A stretch of DNA of 34,066 bases from Polychytrium aggregatum (lineage: Eukaryota; Chytridiomycota; Chytridiomycetes; Polychytriales), in the NCBI RefSeq assembly GCF_025602895.1, contig NW_026516478.1:1-34066 (forward strand). Direction: 5' to 3'. Position 1 is the stretch's first letter. Every line of letters starts with the position of its first letter. Below, in pieces: positions 16,901 to 24,446 of the stretch. A model generated the notes under the pieces. That model searched no databases. It was not told where the DNA came from and saw only the letters and a list, made by a program, of their open reading frames with translations. The position numbers and the translations under genes are program-made.

Positions 16901-17975
16901 CACCGACCTCCCCGAGTCCAACGGCAAGACTTGCATCTTTGTCGTCGTCGATAGCCTGACCAAGATGGCCCACTTCCTTCCCTGTCGGTCCCTCCCAAGT
17001 GCCGAGGAAACAGCGTCGCTGTTCCTCGACAACATCTTCCGCCTCCACGGTCTCCCGGACAACATCGTCTCGGACCGAGGAAGCCAGTTCACCTCGCGGT
17101 TCTGGCAGGCCCTGTGCTCGGAACTCGGCATCAAGACCAGTCTGTCCACGGCGTTCCATCCCCAAACCGATGGACAGACTGAGCGGGTCAACCAAGTCAT
17201 CAACCAGCATCTCCGCTGCTACACCTCGTACCAGCAGGATGACTGGGCGATGCTGCTCCCGCTCGCCGAGTTCTCATACAACAACCTCGAGCACACCTCG
17301 ACCAAGGCCTCCCCGTTCCTGGCGACTTACGGCTTCAACCCTCGATTCGAGTCTCCGGTCCTTCCTTCCAGTCTCGATGTCCCCTCCGCGACCGACCGAG
17401 TCGAACACCTTCAGCACAACTTGGCGTTGCTGAAGGAGAACCTCGAGAAGGCCAAGGCGGACTACAAGCGCTTTGCGGATGCCCACAAGTCCGACGCTCC
17501 CAAGTTCGCTCCTGGCGATCAAGTCTGGGTCCTAACACGCAACATCAAGACCACCCGTCCAAGCAAGAAGTTGGACTACCAGCGCATCGGACCCTACAAG
17601 ATCGTCGAAGCCATCGGTTCCCTCGCCTTCCGCCTCGACCTTCCCAAGGATCTCAAGATCCATCCGGTGTTCCATGTCTCCCTCCTCGAGCCCCACAAGT
17701 CGAACACCCTCCCCGGCCGCATCCAAGACCCTCCTCCGCCAGTCCGCGTCGACGACCACTTGGAGTATGAAGTTCAGGAGATCCTCGACTCCAAGCTGGT
17801 CCGCGGTAAGTTGAGCTATTTCGTTGATTGGAAGGGCTACTCGACTGATCATCGCAGCTGGGAGCCCGCCAACTACGTTAACGCTCCCGACAAGATAGCC
17901 GACTTCCACCGCCGGTACCCCGACAAGCCTGGACTTATTGTTCGTAGGAGTGGCCGTAGTTTGGGGAGGGGATGA
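13914..17975 (+). CDS. pol: Gyp5 Pol polyprotein: protease, RT, RNase H, integrase, chromodomain
   Basis: About 1353 residues are encoded in the -1 frame from the slippery site; an internal ATG lies at 14016. Numbered from 13914, the protease motif LVDSGASGNFID has its Asp near 127. The RT carries FTKLDLRGAYNLLRI and YLDDILIYS (about 566). RNase H has VESDASDFAIG and VLTDHKNLEY. The integrase HHCC region ends CDTCARSK. The DDE triad is about D994 (MDFITDLP), D1054 (VSDRGSQF) and E1090 (QTDGQTER), giving the expected 35-residue D-E spacing. A chromodomain lies at about 1283-1339 (YEVQEILDSKLVRGK, WKGY, SWEPANYV). No break or lost catalytic residue is visible. The TGA stop directly abuts the 3' LTR and the purine tract TTGGGGAGGGGA encodes the last residues. 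The low-complexity serine-rich stretch after the protease is typical linker. Confidence 0.96.
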   Translation, partial: RPGPDLSGGLDLEPSPLPPEASVDGKEHEVSVERMAMCGMINVVGGGSHSVNTASSKGTSGSQMSLTELPISTPPANLVICSNHAADTDLCSEPSSCVSSISSSSPVFSASLVLPSGRSLSCQLLVDSGASGNFIDESFVDRFSVPLVSKSTPLPVQGVDGQPLSSGPITFETEPLKIVLGDYTQHLSFDVIKSPHQPVILGYPWLQSIEPRLHWARGLLCLPRPASHILKVVDASSLPSVSSVSPSPLPLVGDTPNVFPRASTDTTVVLASSPRTVCTREDDQNKVIAQRYSDCVPSEVPCSCAARPGPSGLVSVRPGLPGPVAPSPAPVRVQAIRYKSLEQSVLDTQSSPDPLTVFQVLVLPATDPDPTPLSTSIPEEYKSFGSVFSKQEADSLPPHRTYDCPIDLEPGKTPKFGPLYSLSEPELKALREYLDDNLVKGFIRPSSSPAGSPILFVKKKDGSLRLCVDYRALNTITVKNRYPLPLINEMLDRVRDAKVFTKLDLRGAYNLLRIRAGDEWKTAFRTRYGQFEYLVMPFGLTNAPATFQHFINDVLREELDNFAIAYLDDILIYSADPTQHANHVKQVLAKLQAAKLYCKLEKCEFSKDKVSFLGYVISPKGIEMERAKLSAIVDWPVPRNVSDLRSFIGFSNFYRRFIDGYAKIAGPLTLLFKKSQVFRWSPDAHKAFQSLKEAFVSEPVLAHPDPSKPFVVESDASDFAIGCVLSQRGSDGHLHPCSFHSRTLMDAERNYSIYEKELLAIKEAFEVWRHYLEGAQHPVQVLTDHKNLEYLASARILNQRHARWSQFLSRFDLRIQYLPGPKNGKADALSRRPDYVPPSAPVSKEPPPLLPPSAFACAVRRSSDASSTRPVDLLKLIAEEQPKDPSLDQLRNDPKYVLKDDLLTFMDKIVVPESCRVPVLKSCHDPVAVGHPGIRRTRALISRQFWWPSIRKDVQAYVSTCDTCARSKVPRHKPFGYLQPLPTASRPWSLVTMDFITDLPESNGKTCIFVVVDSLTKMAHFLPCRSLPSAEETASLFLDNIFRLHGLPDNIVSDRGSQFTSRFWQALCSELGIKTSLSTAFHPQTDGQTERVNQVINQHLRCYTSYQQDDWAMLLPLAEFSYNNLEHTSTKASPFLATYGFNPRFESPVLPSSLDVPSATDRVEHLQHNLALLKENLEKAKADYKRFADAHKSDAPKFAPGDQVWVLTRNIKTTRPSKKLDYQRIGPYKIVEAIGSLAFRLDLPKDLKIHPVFHVSLLEPHKSNTLPGRIQDPPPPVRVDDHLEYEVQEILDSKLVRGKLSYFVDWKGYSTDHRSWEPANYVNAPDKIADFHRRYPDKPGLIVRRSGRSLGRG

Positions 17976-18360
17976 TGTGATGATCATGCACGTTGGGAAC
18001 ACGTGTGGACTGCTGCGCGTGATGCACCGTGAGTCATGTTTGTTTGTCTTGGCGTGTATTCCCTGATTGGCTGGCGCCGATGACTCTTACTTCGCCTCCG
18101 ACTGCGCTGTGCTTCGCCCCTCTCGCTGGATGCTCCGCCTCCCTCGCACCCCCTTCTCGTCCCTCGTTTGTCGCTCCACCCTTCTCGCCCACTTTCGCCC
18201 TTCGGTTTCCCTCTTGGCTATAAAGCCCCTCCTTTCTTGCACCCATTTTGTATCTTCAGTTCGAACAACACTTGTTGTTATCTGATAAGTCGTAATATAG
18301 CTTATCGTTGTTCGCCAAGCACCTGGTCGTCCAGTGTCGTTGCTTGTCGTGGTCCTCACA
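17976..18360 (+). repeat. Gyp5 3' LTR
   Basis: This 385-bp LTR appears identical to the 5' LTR, and abuts the pol stop codon at its left and the CGGAG duplication at its right. Confidence 0.95.
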
Positions 18361-18365
18361 CGGAG
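18361..18365. repeat. Gyp5 target site duplication, right copy (CGGAG)
   Basis: This is a second copy of the bases at 12440-12444. Removing one copy and Gyp5 restores a continuous Gyp4 gag frame. Confidence 0.95.
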
Positions 18366-19018
18366 GCGGAACCAAAGGCGAACTGGGAAGACCGGTAGCG
18401 GGCAGGCGTGCTTCGGCGCTCTTGACGGCGCTCGCGGATTCGTGCATCGAGCTCGTTACAAAGCTCGATGTACTCCTCCAGATCTCGTGGCAGAGGGCGA
18501 ACTCGCGAAAGTTCGTCTCTGACATCATCCGACAAGCCAAGTCGGAAGAACGAGATCTTTGCACCGTCGTTCCAAGTCGTATCGGCGGCAATACGAAGGA
18601 ACTCGGATGCATAGACTGCGCACGGGCGGTTGCCCTGAGACAGTGTGGTGATCACTGACTCGGCAGTCCTGGCCCGATCAGGGTCGTCAAACACTTTGGA
18701 AAAGCGTTCTAGGAAATCGCCAAAAGAGTTGAGTCGGGGATCACCCATCTCAAGCATCGGAGTCGCCCACTGGAGAGCCGGTCCAGTGAGCAGACTAATG
18801 ACGAATCCGACCTTAATCGGGTCAGCAGGGAACCGGTGGGGCTGCATTCGTATATACAGTTTGCACTGATTTACGAATGCCCGGAACCCTTGCCGGTTAC
18901 CGTCGTAACGGTCCGGCATCTGCACGCTGTACCCAGCGGCAGGAGCATCGCGAGCTGTCCGGAGCTCGGCGAGCTCGGCCTCCAAGGCACGGAGGCGGTC
19001 CACGAGGGCAGGATCCAT
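18366..19018 (-). CDS. gag: Gyp4 gag, 5' part (capsid), split by Gyp5
   Basis: Gag starts at the ATG at 19018 (MDPALVDRLRALEAELAEL), after a leader holding a 15-base homopolymer run. The N terminus is coiled-coil-like. The capsid domain follows (PDRYDGNRQGFRAFVNQCKLY, LLTGPALQWATPM) and aligns well with Gyp5 Gag. The frame is open to the insertion point and joins the part at 12120-12444 without a shift. From 18360 leftward a ribosome would read into Gyp5 LTR, so only a truncated Gag lacking the zinc knuckle could be made. Confidence 0.9.
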
Positions 19019-19184
19019 GGCGGGACTGGGACTGGGACTGGGAAAAAAAAAAAAAAAGCGAGGAGGTTCAAGAACAGGAGAGCGAAGAGGGCTCAGACAC
19101 AAGTGTGCTTGAGGTTCGGACAGGACTAGGAAAGGGGCGGGGCTAGGAGCGGAAGATACCAAGCAGGTGGTATCAGTAGAAGAG

Positions 19185-19196
19185 AGTTCGAACAAA
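19185..19196 (-). other. Gyp4 primer binding site, self-complementary type
   Basis: One base inside the 5' LTR the minus strand reads TTTGTTCGAACT. It is the exact complement of AGTTCGAACAAA, which begins at 19296 in the LTR, 39 nt downstream of the TATA box. The 11-base core is the same as in Gyp5. Confidence 0.78.
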
Positions 19197-19197
19197 G

Positions 19198-19616
19198 TGT
19201 AAGGAGTGAACAAGCGCAAGGACGAAGACCAAGTGCTTGGTATGAGCTTTATTAGCTTTTAGCCCCGAACACCAAAGAACAAGTTTTGTTCGAACTGGTG
19301 TTCAACATAGGCTCAGACATGCAGGGCTATTTATAGACCGGGAGAAGGTCGAGGGGCAAAAGTGGGCGAGAAGGGTGGAGCATCACAGAGAAGCGAGAAG
19401 GGGGTGCGAGAGTGGCTGGTGTGCAAGCGAGAGAGGCTTGGCACAGCCCGGGGACATGTGCCGAGCGGTGGGGGAGGCAGGAAACCAGTAGACGCGGGTG
19501 GCAACGGCGCGTGCTCATGCATGGGGGCAAACAAACACGTGGGGACTCATGATTGGTGCGGAGGGCGAGAGCATGCGGGACAATCTCATTGGTCCGTTGT
19601 GATGCTGGTCATCACA
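19198..19616 (-). repeat. Gyp4 5' LTR
   Basis: This 419-bp LTR holds TATAAATA on the minus strand (19328-19335), the predicted transcript start with self-primer (19285-19296) and AATAAA in R (19248-19253). Its outer edge abuts the last 8 bases of the Gyp1 3' LTR. Confidence 0.93.
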
Positions 19617-19636
19617 CCCTAACATCATCCCCTTCC
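19617..19636 (-). other. Gyp1 3' LTR stub and polypurine tract
   Basis: The plus-strand bases CCCTAACA (19617-19624) equal the outer end of the Gyp1 5' LTR (25230-25237) and are the start of the missing 3' LTR U3. The minus strand just before them, GGAAGGGGATGA (19625-19636), is the polypurine tract that primes second-strand DNA. Confidence 0.8.
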
Positions 19637-22600
19637 TTAGCGACGAACTCCGGGCGTCGCCTTCGGCTTTGAGGGATAGCGAAGGTGGAAGTCAGCAACA
19701 AGATCAGTGGCGTGGGAAACATTGGCAGCGGGCTCCCAAGACCGGTCAGTCTCGGAATAGCCCTTCCACTGAACCAAGTACTGTAAGCGACCACGGAAGA
19801 GCCGAGAATCGAGAACAGTCTCGACCTCAAACTCTTCCTGGGAGTCAACAAGAATGGGTGGAGGTTCGGGTTGGGTGAACTCGGGAACAATGTCCTTCGT
19901 TCGGGGTTCAAGGAGGGATACATGAAAGACGGGGTGGACTTTGAGTGTGGAAGGGAGTTTAAGTTCAAAGGCAACGGGGTTGATGCGGCGAAGAACTTTA
20001 AAGGGGCCAAGCTTTTTCTGATCAAGCTTGTTGGAGGGACGAAGGGTGCGGATGTGGCGACGATCAAGAAAAACGAGGTCGCCAACGGAGATGTCGGGAG
20101 TGGGGAGACGGGATTTGTTGGCCTGCAAAGTGTAGGACTCTTGGGCAACCCGGAGGTTGGCCTTGAGATCCTCGAGAACGGTCTGAAGTCGGTCGACACG
20201 TTCTTCGGCAGAGGGCACAACAGAAGGATCACGGATGATGGAGGGATCAAAAATGGGGTGATGGCCATGGACTGCAAAGAAGGGAGTCATGCCAGTGGAG
20301 GTGTTTTCCGAGTTGTTGTAAGTGAACTCGGCAAGGGGAAGGTGAAGGGTCCAGTCGTCTTGCAGGTAATTGCAATGGATACGCAAATACTGCTCGATGA
20401 CCTGGTTGAGAACCTCGGTCGAACCGTCGGTCTCGGGGTGGAAGGCAGAAGAAAGGGAAATCTTCGTCTTCAGAAGCTCATTGAAGCGCCTCCAGAAGGC
20501 CGAAGTAAACTGAGTTCCTCGGTCCGAAACAATAGACCGGGGACAACCATGCAAGCGGAAGATGTGGGAGAGGAAGAGTTCGGCGGTTTGCTCGCCTGTA
20601 ACCGTCTTCGTGGTGGGCACAAAGTGTGCTTGTTTGGACAGGCGGTCCTTAACCACGAAGATGGAGTCAAAGCCGTTCGAAGGTGGGAGATCCGTGATGA
20701 AGTCCATCGACAGGTCCCACCAACGTTCGGAAGGAACGGGGAGAGGGTGAAGTAAACCATAAGGGGAGTGACGGGACGGCTTGGCTCGCTGGCACGCTTC
20801 ACAATTAGCAATGAAGCGACGCACAGACTTACGAAGCCGGGGCCAGTGAAAGTCCCGGGAGATGAGCTCAACGGTCTTGGCAAGACCAAAGTGACCAGCG
20901 GCAGCGGAGCAGTGACGTTGCTCAAACACTTTGAGCTGGAGCTCGGGGGAAGGGACAACGATCAGGTCTTTAAAGTAAAGGAGACCGTCACGGAAGGAGT
21001 AATCGCCATCAAGACGTTTGGCGTTGAAGTCAGAAAGAAGGGAACAAGAAAGGGTGGCAGCTCGAATCTCGGAAAGAAAATCGGGGTTCGAGCCGATAAC
21101 GGTGATGCTGTCGAGAGAAATAGACTCGAACAGCTGAAGGAAGTTGGTGGAGTGGAGGGAGTCACCAGGCTTTATCTCAAAGTCAGAACGGCGACTGAGA
21201 GCATCGGCTTTGGTGTTGAGGCGACCAGGGCGGTGGTAAATGCGAAAAGCAAAATCAGAAAGGAATTGGGCCCACCGGAACTGGCGGCGAGAAAGTTGGG
21301 AAGCGGAAGTGAACCGGGTGAGGTTCTGGTGATCAGAGAAAACAAGAGTGGGATGATCGGGGTCGGCAGCCATCAAGTAATGACGCCAGGCAGTAAAGGA
21401 ATCGACAATAGCAAGGAGCTCTTTGTCGTGGGTGTCATAATTCACCTCGGCGGGACGGAATTGCCGAGAGTGAAAAGCAACGGGGTGAAGAGCGCCGTCA
21501 GGGTCAAACTGGGAAAGGACGGCACCCAGAGCAAAGTCAGAAGCATCGGGCTCGATGACAGCGGGTTTGGAGAAATCAAAGTAACGAAGAATAGGTGCGG
21601 AAGTGAATGAACGTTTAAGAGAATCAAAAGCCTCTTGGGCCTCGGGAGACCAAGAGAAGGTGGAGGATTTGGTGGTGAGTGAAGTCAAAGGACGAGCAAG
21701 TGCGGAAAAGTCCTTGACGAAGCGGCGGTAAAAGTTTGCGAAACCAATAAAAACTTGGATGTCGCGAGCAGAAGAGGGAACAGGCCAAAGGGAAACGGCC
21801 TCGACCTTGGCAGGGTCCATTTTAATGCCATCGGCAGAAATGATCATGCCGAGAAAGTCAACTTCAGAAAGGTCAAAAGAACACTTGGCCGGATTGACCT
21901 TAAGAGAGTGTTCACGAAGGCGAGAAAGAACAAGCTTAACATGCTCCTCATGCTCCAGGGGATCTTTTGAGAAGATCAGGATGTCGTCAAGATAAATGAC
22001 AACACAGACACCAAGGAGGTCCGAGAAGATGTCGTTCATAAAAAACTGAAAAGCAGCGGGGGCATTCGAAAGACCAAAGGGGATAACATTGTACTCGTAA
22101 GAGCCAGATTTGCAAACAAAAGCAGTCTTCCACTCATCGCCCTTCTTGACACGAACCAAGTGGTAAGCATCAGGAAGGTCAAGGTGTGAGAAGACGCGGG
22201 CAGAAGAAAGTTTATCCAGAAGATCCTGGAAGAGGGGAAGAGGGTAGCGGTTCTTCTTCGTGATGGCATTGAGGCCCCGGTAGTCGACGCAAAGGCGAAG
22301 ACCACCATTGGGCTTCTTCACGAAGAAGCAGGGAGCACCAACGGGAGAAGAGGATTTGGAGATCCAACCACGTGCGAGGGCGTTGGTCAGATACTCCGAA
22401 AGAGCAGATTCCTCGGCCGGGGACAAAGGATAGACTTTCCCCGGCTTTGGCAAACGAGGTTCCTTTCCATCCTCGGTCCGTACAAACTCAATAGACAAGT
22501 CATACGGACGGTGAGGAGGCAAGGAAGAAGGAGGGTCAGACTTGAGGCTGAAAACGTCGCCAAACTCATTGTATTTGAGCGGGACACCTCGAGAGTCAAC

Positions 22601-23452
22601 AGGGGTGCCAGACTCGGCATACACCTTCGTCGTGAGCACGGACCTTATCGACACCGTAGGATACGTCTCCGGCGAAGGAGGACGGATATCCATTTGGGCA
22701 GCGAAAATGTCGAGCTTGTCTTCCCGTGCAAGACGGAGAAGACTCGCCGCATTAACGAGCTCAATGTCGGGCGAAGATAAAGCCGTTGGCTCTTCAGAAA
22801 GCGAAGCAGAGTCAAGGCGGGAAGAAAGGGAAGGCGAAGTGCCAAAGGAGGGAACCGGTGTAAGGGAAGGACCGGAGGGAGGAGTCAAAGGCGAAGTGCC
22901 CGAAGGGGGAGGCGAATAGCCGGAAGGGGACGAAGTGTCCAAGGAGGAAGCAGAGACATCCGCGAGGATGTGTCCATCAGCAAGGCAAGAGGGATCGGAG
23001 AACGAAAGGGAGAGGGACTTCCAATTGACAACTGGATTATGCAAGCGCATCCAGGGAAGACCAAGAGTGATGGGAGTGGTGGAGAGTCGAGTCACAAGAA
23101 AAGAAATCGACTCGGTGTGGGAACCAATGGTCAACGTCACAGGAACGGTTTGGAAACGAATGAAACCGGCCGAAGAACCATCAGCAAGGGAAACGGAGTA
23201 GGGAGTAGAAAGAGGGATAAGAGAGAGTTTATGGAGATCCGCAAAGGCAGGATCAATGAGGGCAAGAGCGGTGCATCCATCATCAATAAAGACAGAAAGG
23301 GAGATGGAGACCGGGCCAGAAAGACTCATGACGACAAGGGTGGCCGGAAGAAGAAGCTTATCGTCCGATAATGACGAGTCAGAGGGGGAAGATGTTCGTA
23401 TCGCCGAACAGACCACCTCGCTTACTTGCGAGGTGCTGCTCGGCTGTGGGCA
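19637..23452 (-). CDS. pol: Gyp1 Pol polyprotein: protease, RT, RNase H, integrase, chromodomain
   Basis: About 1271 residues are encoded in the -1 frame after the slippery site, with no break. Numbered from 23452, the expected protease site reads FIDDGCTALALID (about 55-67). This is Asp-Asp-Gly where the family has Asp-Ser/Thr-Gly. The RT has FSHLDLPDAYHLVRV and YLDDILIFS (about 487). RNase H has EPDASDFALG and VFSDHQNLTRF. The integrase has a zinc region ending CEACQRAK, and DDE residues in MDFITDLP, VSDRGTQF and PETDGSTEVLNQ. A chromodomain ends the protein (EFEVETVLDSRLFRGRLQY, WKGY, SWEPAANV). Codon use is visibly more A/T-rich than in Gyp2, Gyp4 and Gyp5, so this lineage is distinct. 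The stop TAA lies 12 nt before the LTR stub. Pol is expected as a Gag-Pol fusion. Confidence 0.93.
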   Translation of the reverse strand, partial: CPQPSSTSQVSEVVCSAIRTSSPSDSSLSDDKLLLPATLVVMSLSGPVSISLSVFIDDGCTALALIDPAFADLHKLSLIPLSTPYSVSLADGSSAGFIRFQTVPVTLTIGSHTESISFLVTRLSTTPITLGLPWMRLHNPVVNWKSLSLSFSDPSCLADGHILADVSASSLDTSSPSGYSPPPSGTSPLTPPSGPSLTPVPSFGTSPSLSSRLDSASLSEEPTALSSPDIELVNAASLLRLAREDKLDIFAAQMDIRPPSPETYPTVSIRSVLTTKVYAESGTPVDSRGVPLKYNEFGDVFSLKSDPPSSLPPHRPYDLSIEFVRTEDGKEPRLPKPGKVYPLSPAEESALSEYLTNALARGWISKSSSPVGAPCFFVKKPNGGLRLCVDYRGLNAITKKNRYPLPLFQDLLDKLSSARVFSHLDLPDAYHLVRVKKGDEWKTAFVCKSGSYEYNVIPFGLSNAPAAFQFFMNDIFSDLLGVCVVIYLDDILIFSKDPLEHEEHVKLVLSRLREHSLKVNPAKCSFDLSEVDFLGMIISADGIKMDPAKVEAVSLWPVPSSARDIQVFIGFANFYRRFVKDFSALARPLTSLTTKSSTFSWSPEAQEAFDSLKRSFTSAPILRYFDFSKPAVIEPDASDFALGAVLSQFDPDGALHPVAFHSRQFRPAEVNYDTHDKELLAIVDSFTAWRHYLMAADPDHPTLVFSDHQNLTRFTSASQLSRRQFRWAQFLSDFAFRIYHRPGRLNTKADALSRRSDFEIKPGDSLHSTNFLQLFESISLDSITVIGSNPDFLSEIRAATLSCSLLSDFNAKRLDGDYSFRDGLLYFKDLIVVPSPELQLKVFEQRHCSAAAGHFGLAKTVELISRDFHWPRLRKSVRRFIANCEACQRAKPSRHSPYGLLHPLPVPSERWWDLSMDFITDLPPSNGFDSIFVVKDRLSKQAHFVPTTKTVTGEQTAELFLSHIFRLHGCPRSIVSDRGTQFTSAFWRRFNELLKTKISLSSAFHPETDGSTEVLNQVIEQYLRIHCNYLQDDWTLHLPLAEFTYNNSENTSTGMTPFFAVHGHHPIFDPSIIRDPSVVPSAEERVDRLQTVLEDLKANLRVAQESYTLQANKSRLPTPDISVGDLVFLDRRHIRTLRPSNKLDQKKLGPFKVLRRINPVAFELKLPSTLKVHPVFHVSLLEPRTKDIVPEFTQPEPPPILVDSQEEFEVETVLDSRLFRGRLQYLVQWKGYSETDRSWEPAANVSHATDLVADFHLRYPSKPKATPGVRR

Positions 23453-23458
23453 TTTCCC
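23403..23458 (-). promoter_or_regulatory. Gyp1 putative -1 frameshift signal
   Basis: On the minus strand GGGAAAT (23452-23458) is followed by a 7-nt spacer and a long hairpin. The 17-base 5' arm GCCGAGCAGCACCTCGC (23428-23444) pairs with GCGAGGTG, CTG and TTCGGC (23403-23421), with one GU bulge and one G-U pair. The gag stop TAA lies in the 6-nt loop (23422-23427). Confidence 0.82.
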
Positions 23459-24375
23459 GAGTTCCGTTTGACCAGAACCGGGCACTGCTGAACATCGCGA
23501 CTGCCGGGACAAGACTTTTCCCCGCAGTACAGGCAGAGACCCTGCTCACGACGTCGCTTTTTCTCGACGTCGGAGAGCTTAGCAGGGCGGACCGAGACAG
23601 AGTCAAGGTCCATGGGAGTGGGTGCAGAAGAGGAGGAAGAAGAAACATGCGCGGGAGAATGGTGGTGATGGGGAGCAGAGCGAGAAGAAGGAGGAGGAGG
23701 TTGGGAACGGGAGGAGATCTTGAGACGATGGAGGGCATCGTCGTACTCGACCGCTGCCTTGATCAACTCAGGCAGGGAAGCGGGAGCGGGGCGGAGACCG
23801 ATGAGGTGGAACTTGACCTCAGACTTCAAACCCTCCTTGAAGAAGTGCATCTTGGTGGGTTCATCAGTCTGGACGCGGGCGGCGAGCTGGACGAAGCGGG
23901 TGGCGAAGGCTTGGCAGGACTTGAGCTGGACCAAGCGCTTGAGGTCGTTCAAGGCCTTATCTTGCGAGGAGGCCGTGTCCTCACCGAAGGTCGACTTGAG
24001 GGCAACTTCAAAATCCGCGAAGGAAGCCGGGAAGCGGTTGGCCATGTAGAAGGCGGCCTCGTACCACTTGAAGGCTTCACCGCGGAGGAAGGAGGTGGCG
24101 TACAGGACCTTCTGGCGCTCGGGCGCGAAGAAGGCAGGATCGGCGAGGAAAACCAGGTGGCACTGGGCGAGGAAGGCCGTCGTTTCATCGCGGGAACCTA
24201 GGAACTCCTTGGGCTTGTTGACCTGGTAGACCTGGCGGGGAGCGGCGGCGGGAGCTTGCAGATCTTGGATCTGACGATGGAGAGCAGCGTTCTGGGTCAT
24301 GAGGGCGTTCATACGCTCCTCCATGCGCGCCAGATACGCGTTGAGGTCTGCAGGGGGTGCAGCAGGCTCAGCCAT
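23422..24375 (-). CDS. gag: Gyp1 Gag
   Basis: The most likely start is the ATG at 24375 (MAEPAAPPADLNAYLARMEE), giving about 317 residues. The frame is open further upstream but has no ATG there. The N terminus contains a short coiled coil (YLARMEERMNALMTQNAALHR). A capsid-like domain follows (NKPKEFLGSRDETTAFLAQCH). Near the C terminus the cysteine cluster CLYCGEKSCPGSRDVQQC replaces the usual CCHC knuckle: the first two cysteines are spaced normally, but the expected histidine is missing. It ends HSRAAPRK at TAA 23422-23424. Gag should form the particle. Whether the altered knuckle still binds RNA cannot be told from sequence. Confidence 0.9.
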   Translation of the reverse strand: MAEPAAPPADLNAYLARMEERMNALMTQNAALHRQIQDLQAPAAAPRQVYQVNKPKEFLGSRDETTAFLAQCHLVFLADPAFFAPERQKVLYATSFLRGEAFKWYEAAFYMANRFPASFADFEVALKSTFGEDTASSQDKALNDLKRLVQLKSCQAFATRFVQLAARVQTDEPTKMHFFKEGLKSEVKFHLIGLRPAPASLPELIKAAVEYDDALHRLKISSRSQPPPPSSRSAPHHHHSPAHVSSSSSSAPTPMDLDSVSVRPAKLSDVEKKRRREQGLCLYCGEKSCPGSRDVQQCPVLVKRNSGNAHSRAAPRK

Positions 24376-24432
24376 CGGATCGACGAGGGAAAGAGAGGCG
24401 AAAGAAGAAGAAAGGCCGGGAAGCCAAGAGGG

Positions 24433-24444
24433 AGCGTTCAAAAT
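24433..24444 (-). other. Gyp1 primer binding site, self-complementary type
   Basis: Two bases inside the 5' LTR the minus strand reads ATTTTGAACGCT. It is the exact complement of AGCGTTCAAAAT, which starts at 24654 in the LTR (297 in the 3' copy), 39 nt downstream of the TATA box. Confidence 0.78.
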
Positions 24445-24446
24445 GA

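Larger units (their letters stand above)
12445..18360 (+). mobile_element. Gyp5: complete Ty3/gypsy chromodomain retrotransposon
   Basis: The element is 5916 bp, with identical 385-bp LTRs (12445-12829 and 17976-18360). It has a 5-bp TSD, a PBS at 12832-12842, an intact gag, an intact pol in the -1 frame, and a purine-rich tract before the 3' LTR. All parts needed for autonomous movement are present and undamaged. It is inserted into Gyp4 gag in the opposite orientation, so it is younger than Gyp4. Confidence 0.96.
7619..19616 (-). mobile_element. Gyp4: Ty3/gypsy chromodomain retrotransposon interrupted by Gyp5
   Basis: Two identical 419-bp LTRs (7619-8037 and 19198-19616) start TGTAAGGAG and end GGTCATCACA on the plus strand. 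They enclose a minus-strand gag and pol. Gyp5 with its TSD sits inside gag. Without Gyp5 the element would be about 6.1 kb with both genes open. The outer flanks (GGTTC at 7614-7618, CCCTA at 19617-19621) do not match, so the insertion lacks a target site duplication. Confidence 0.92.
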
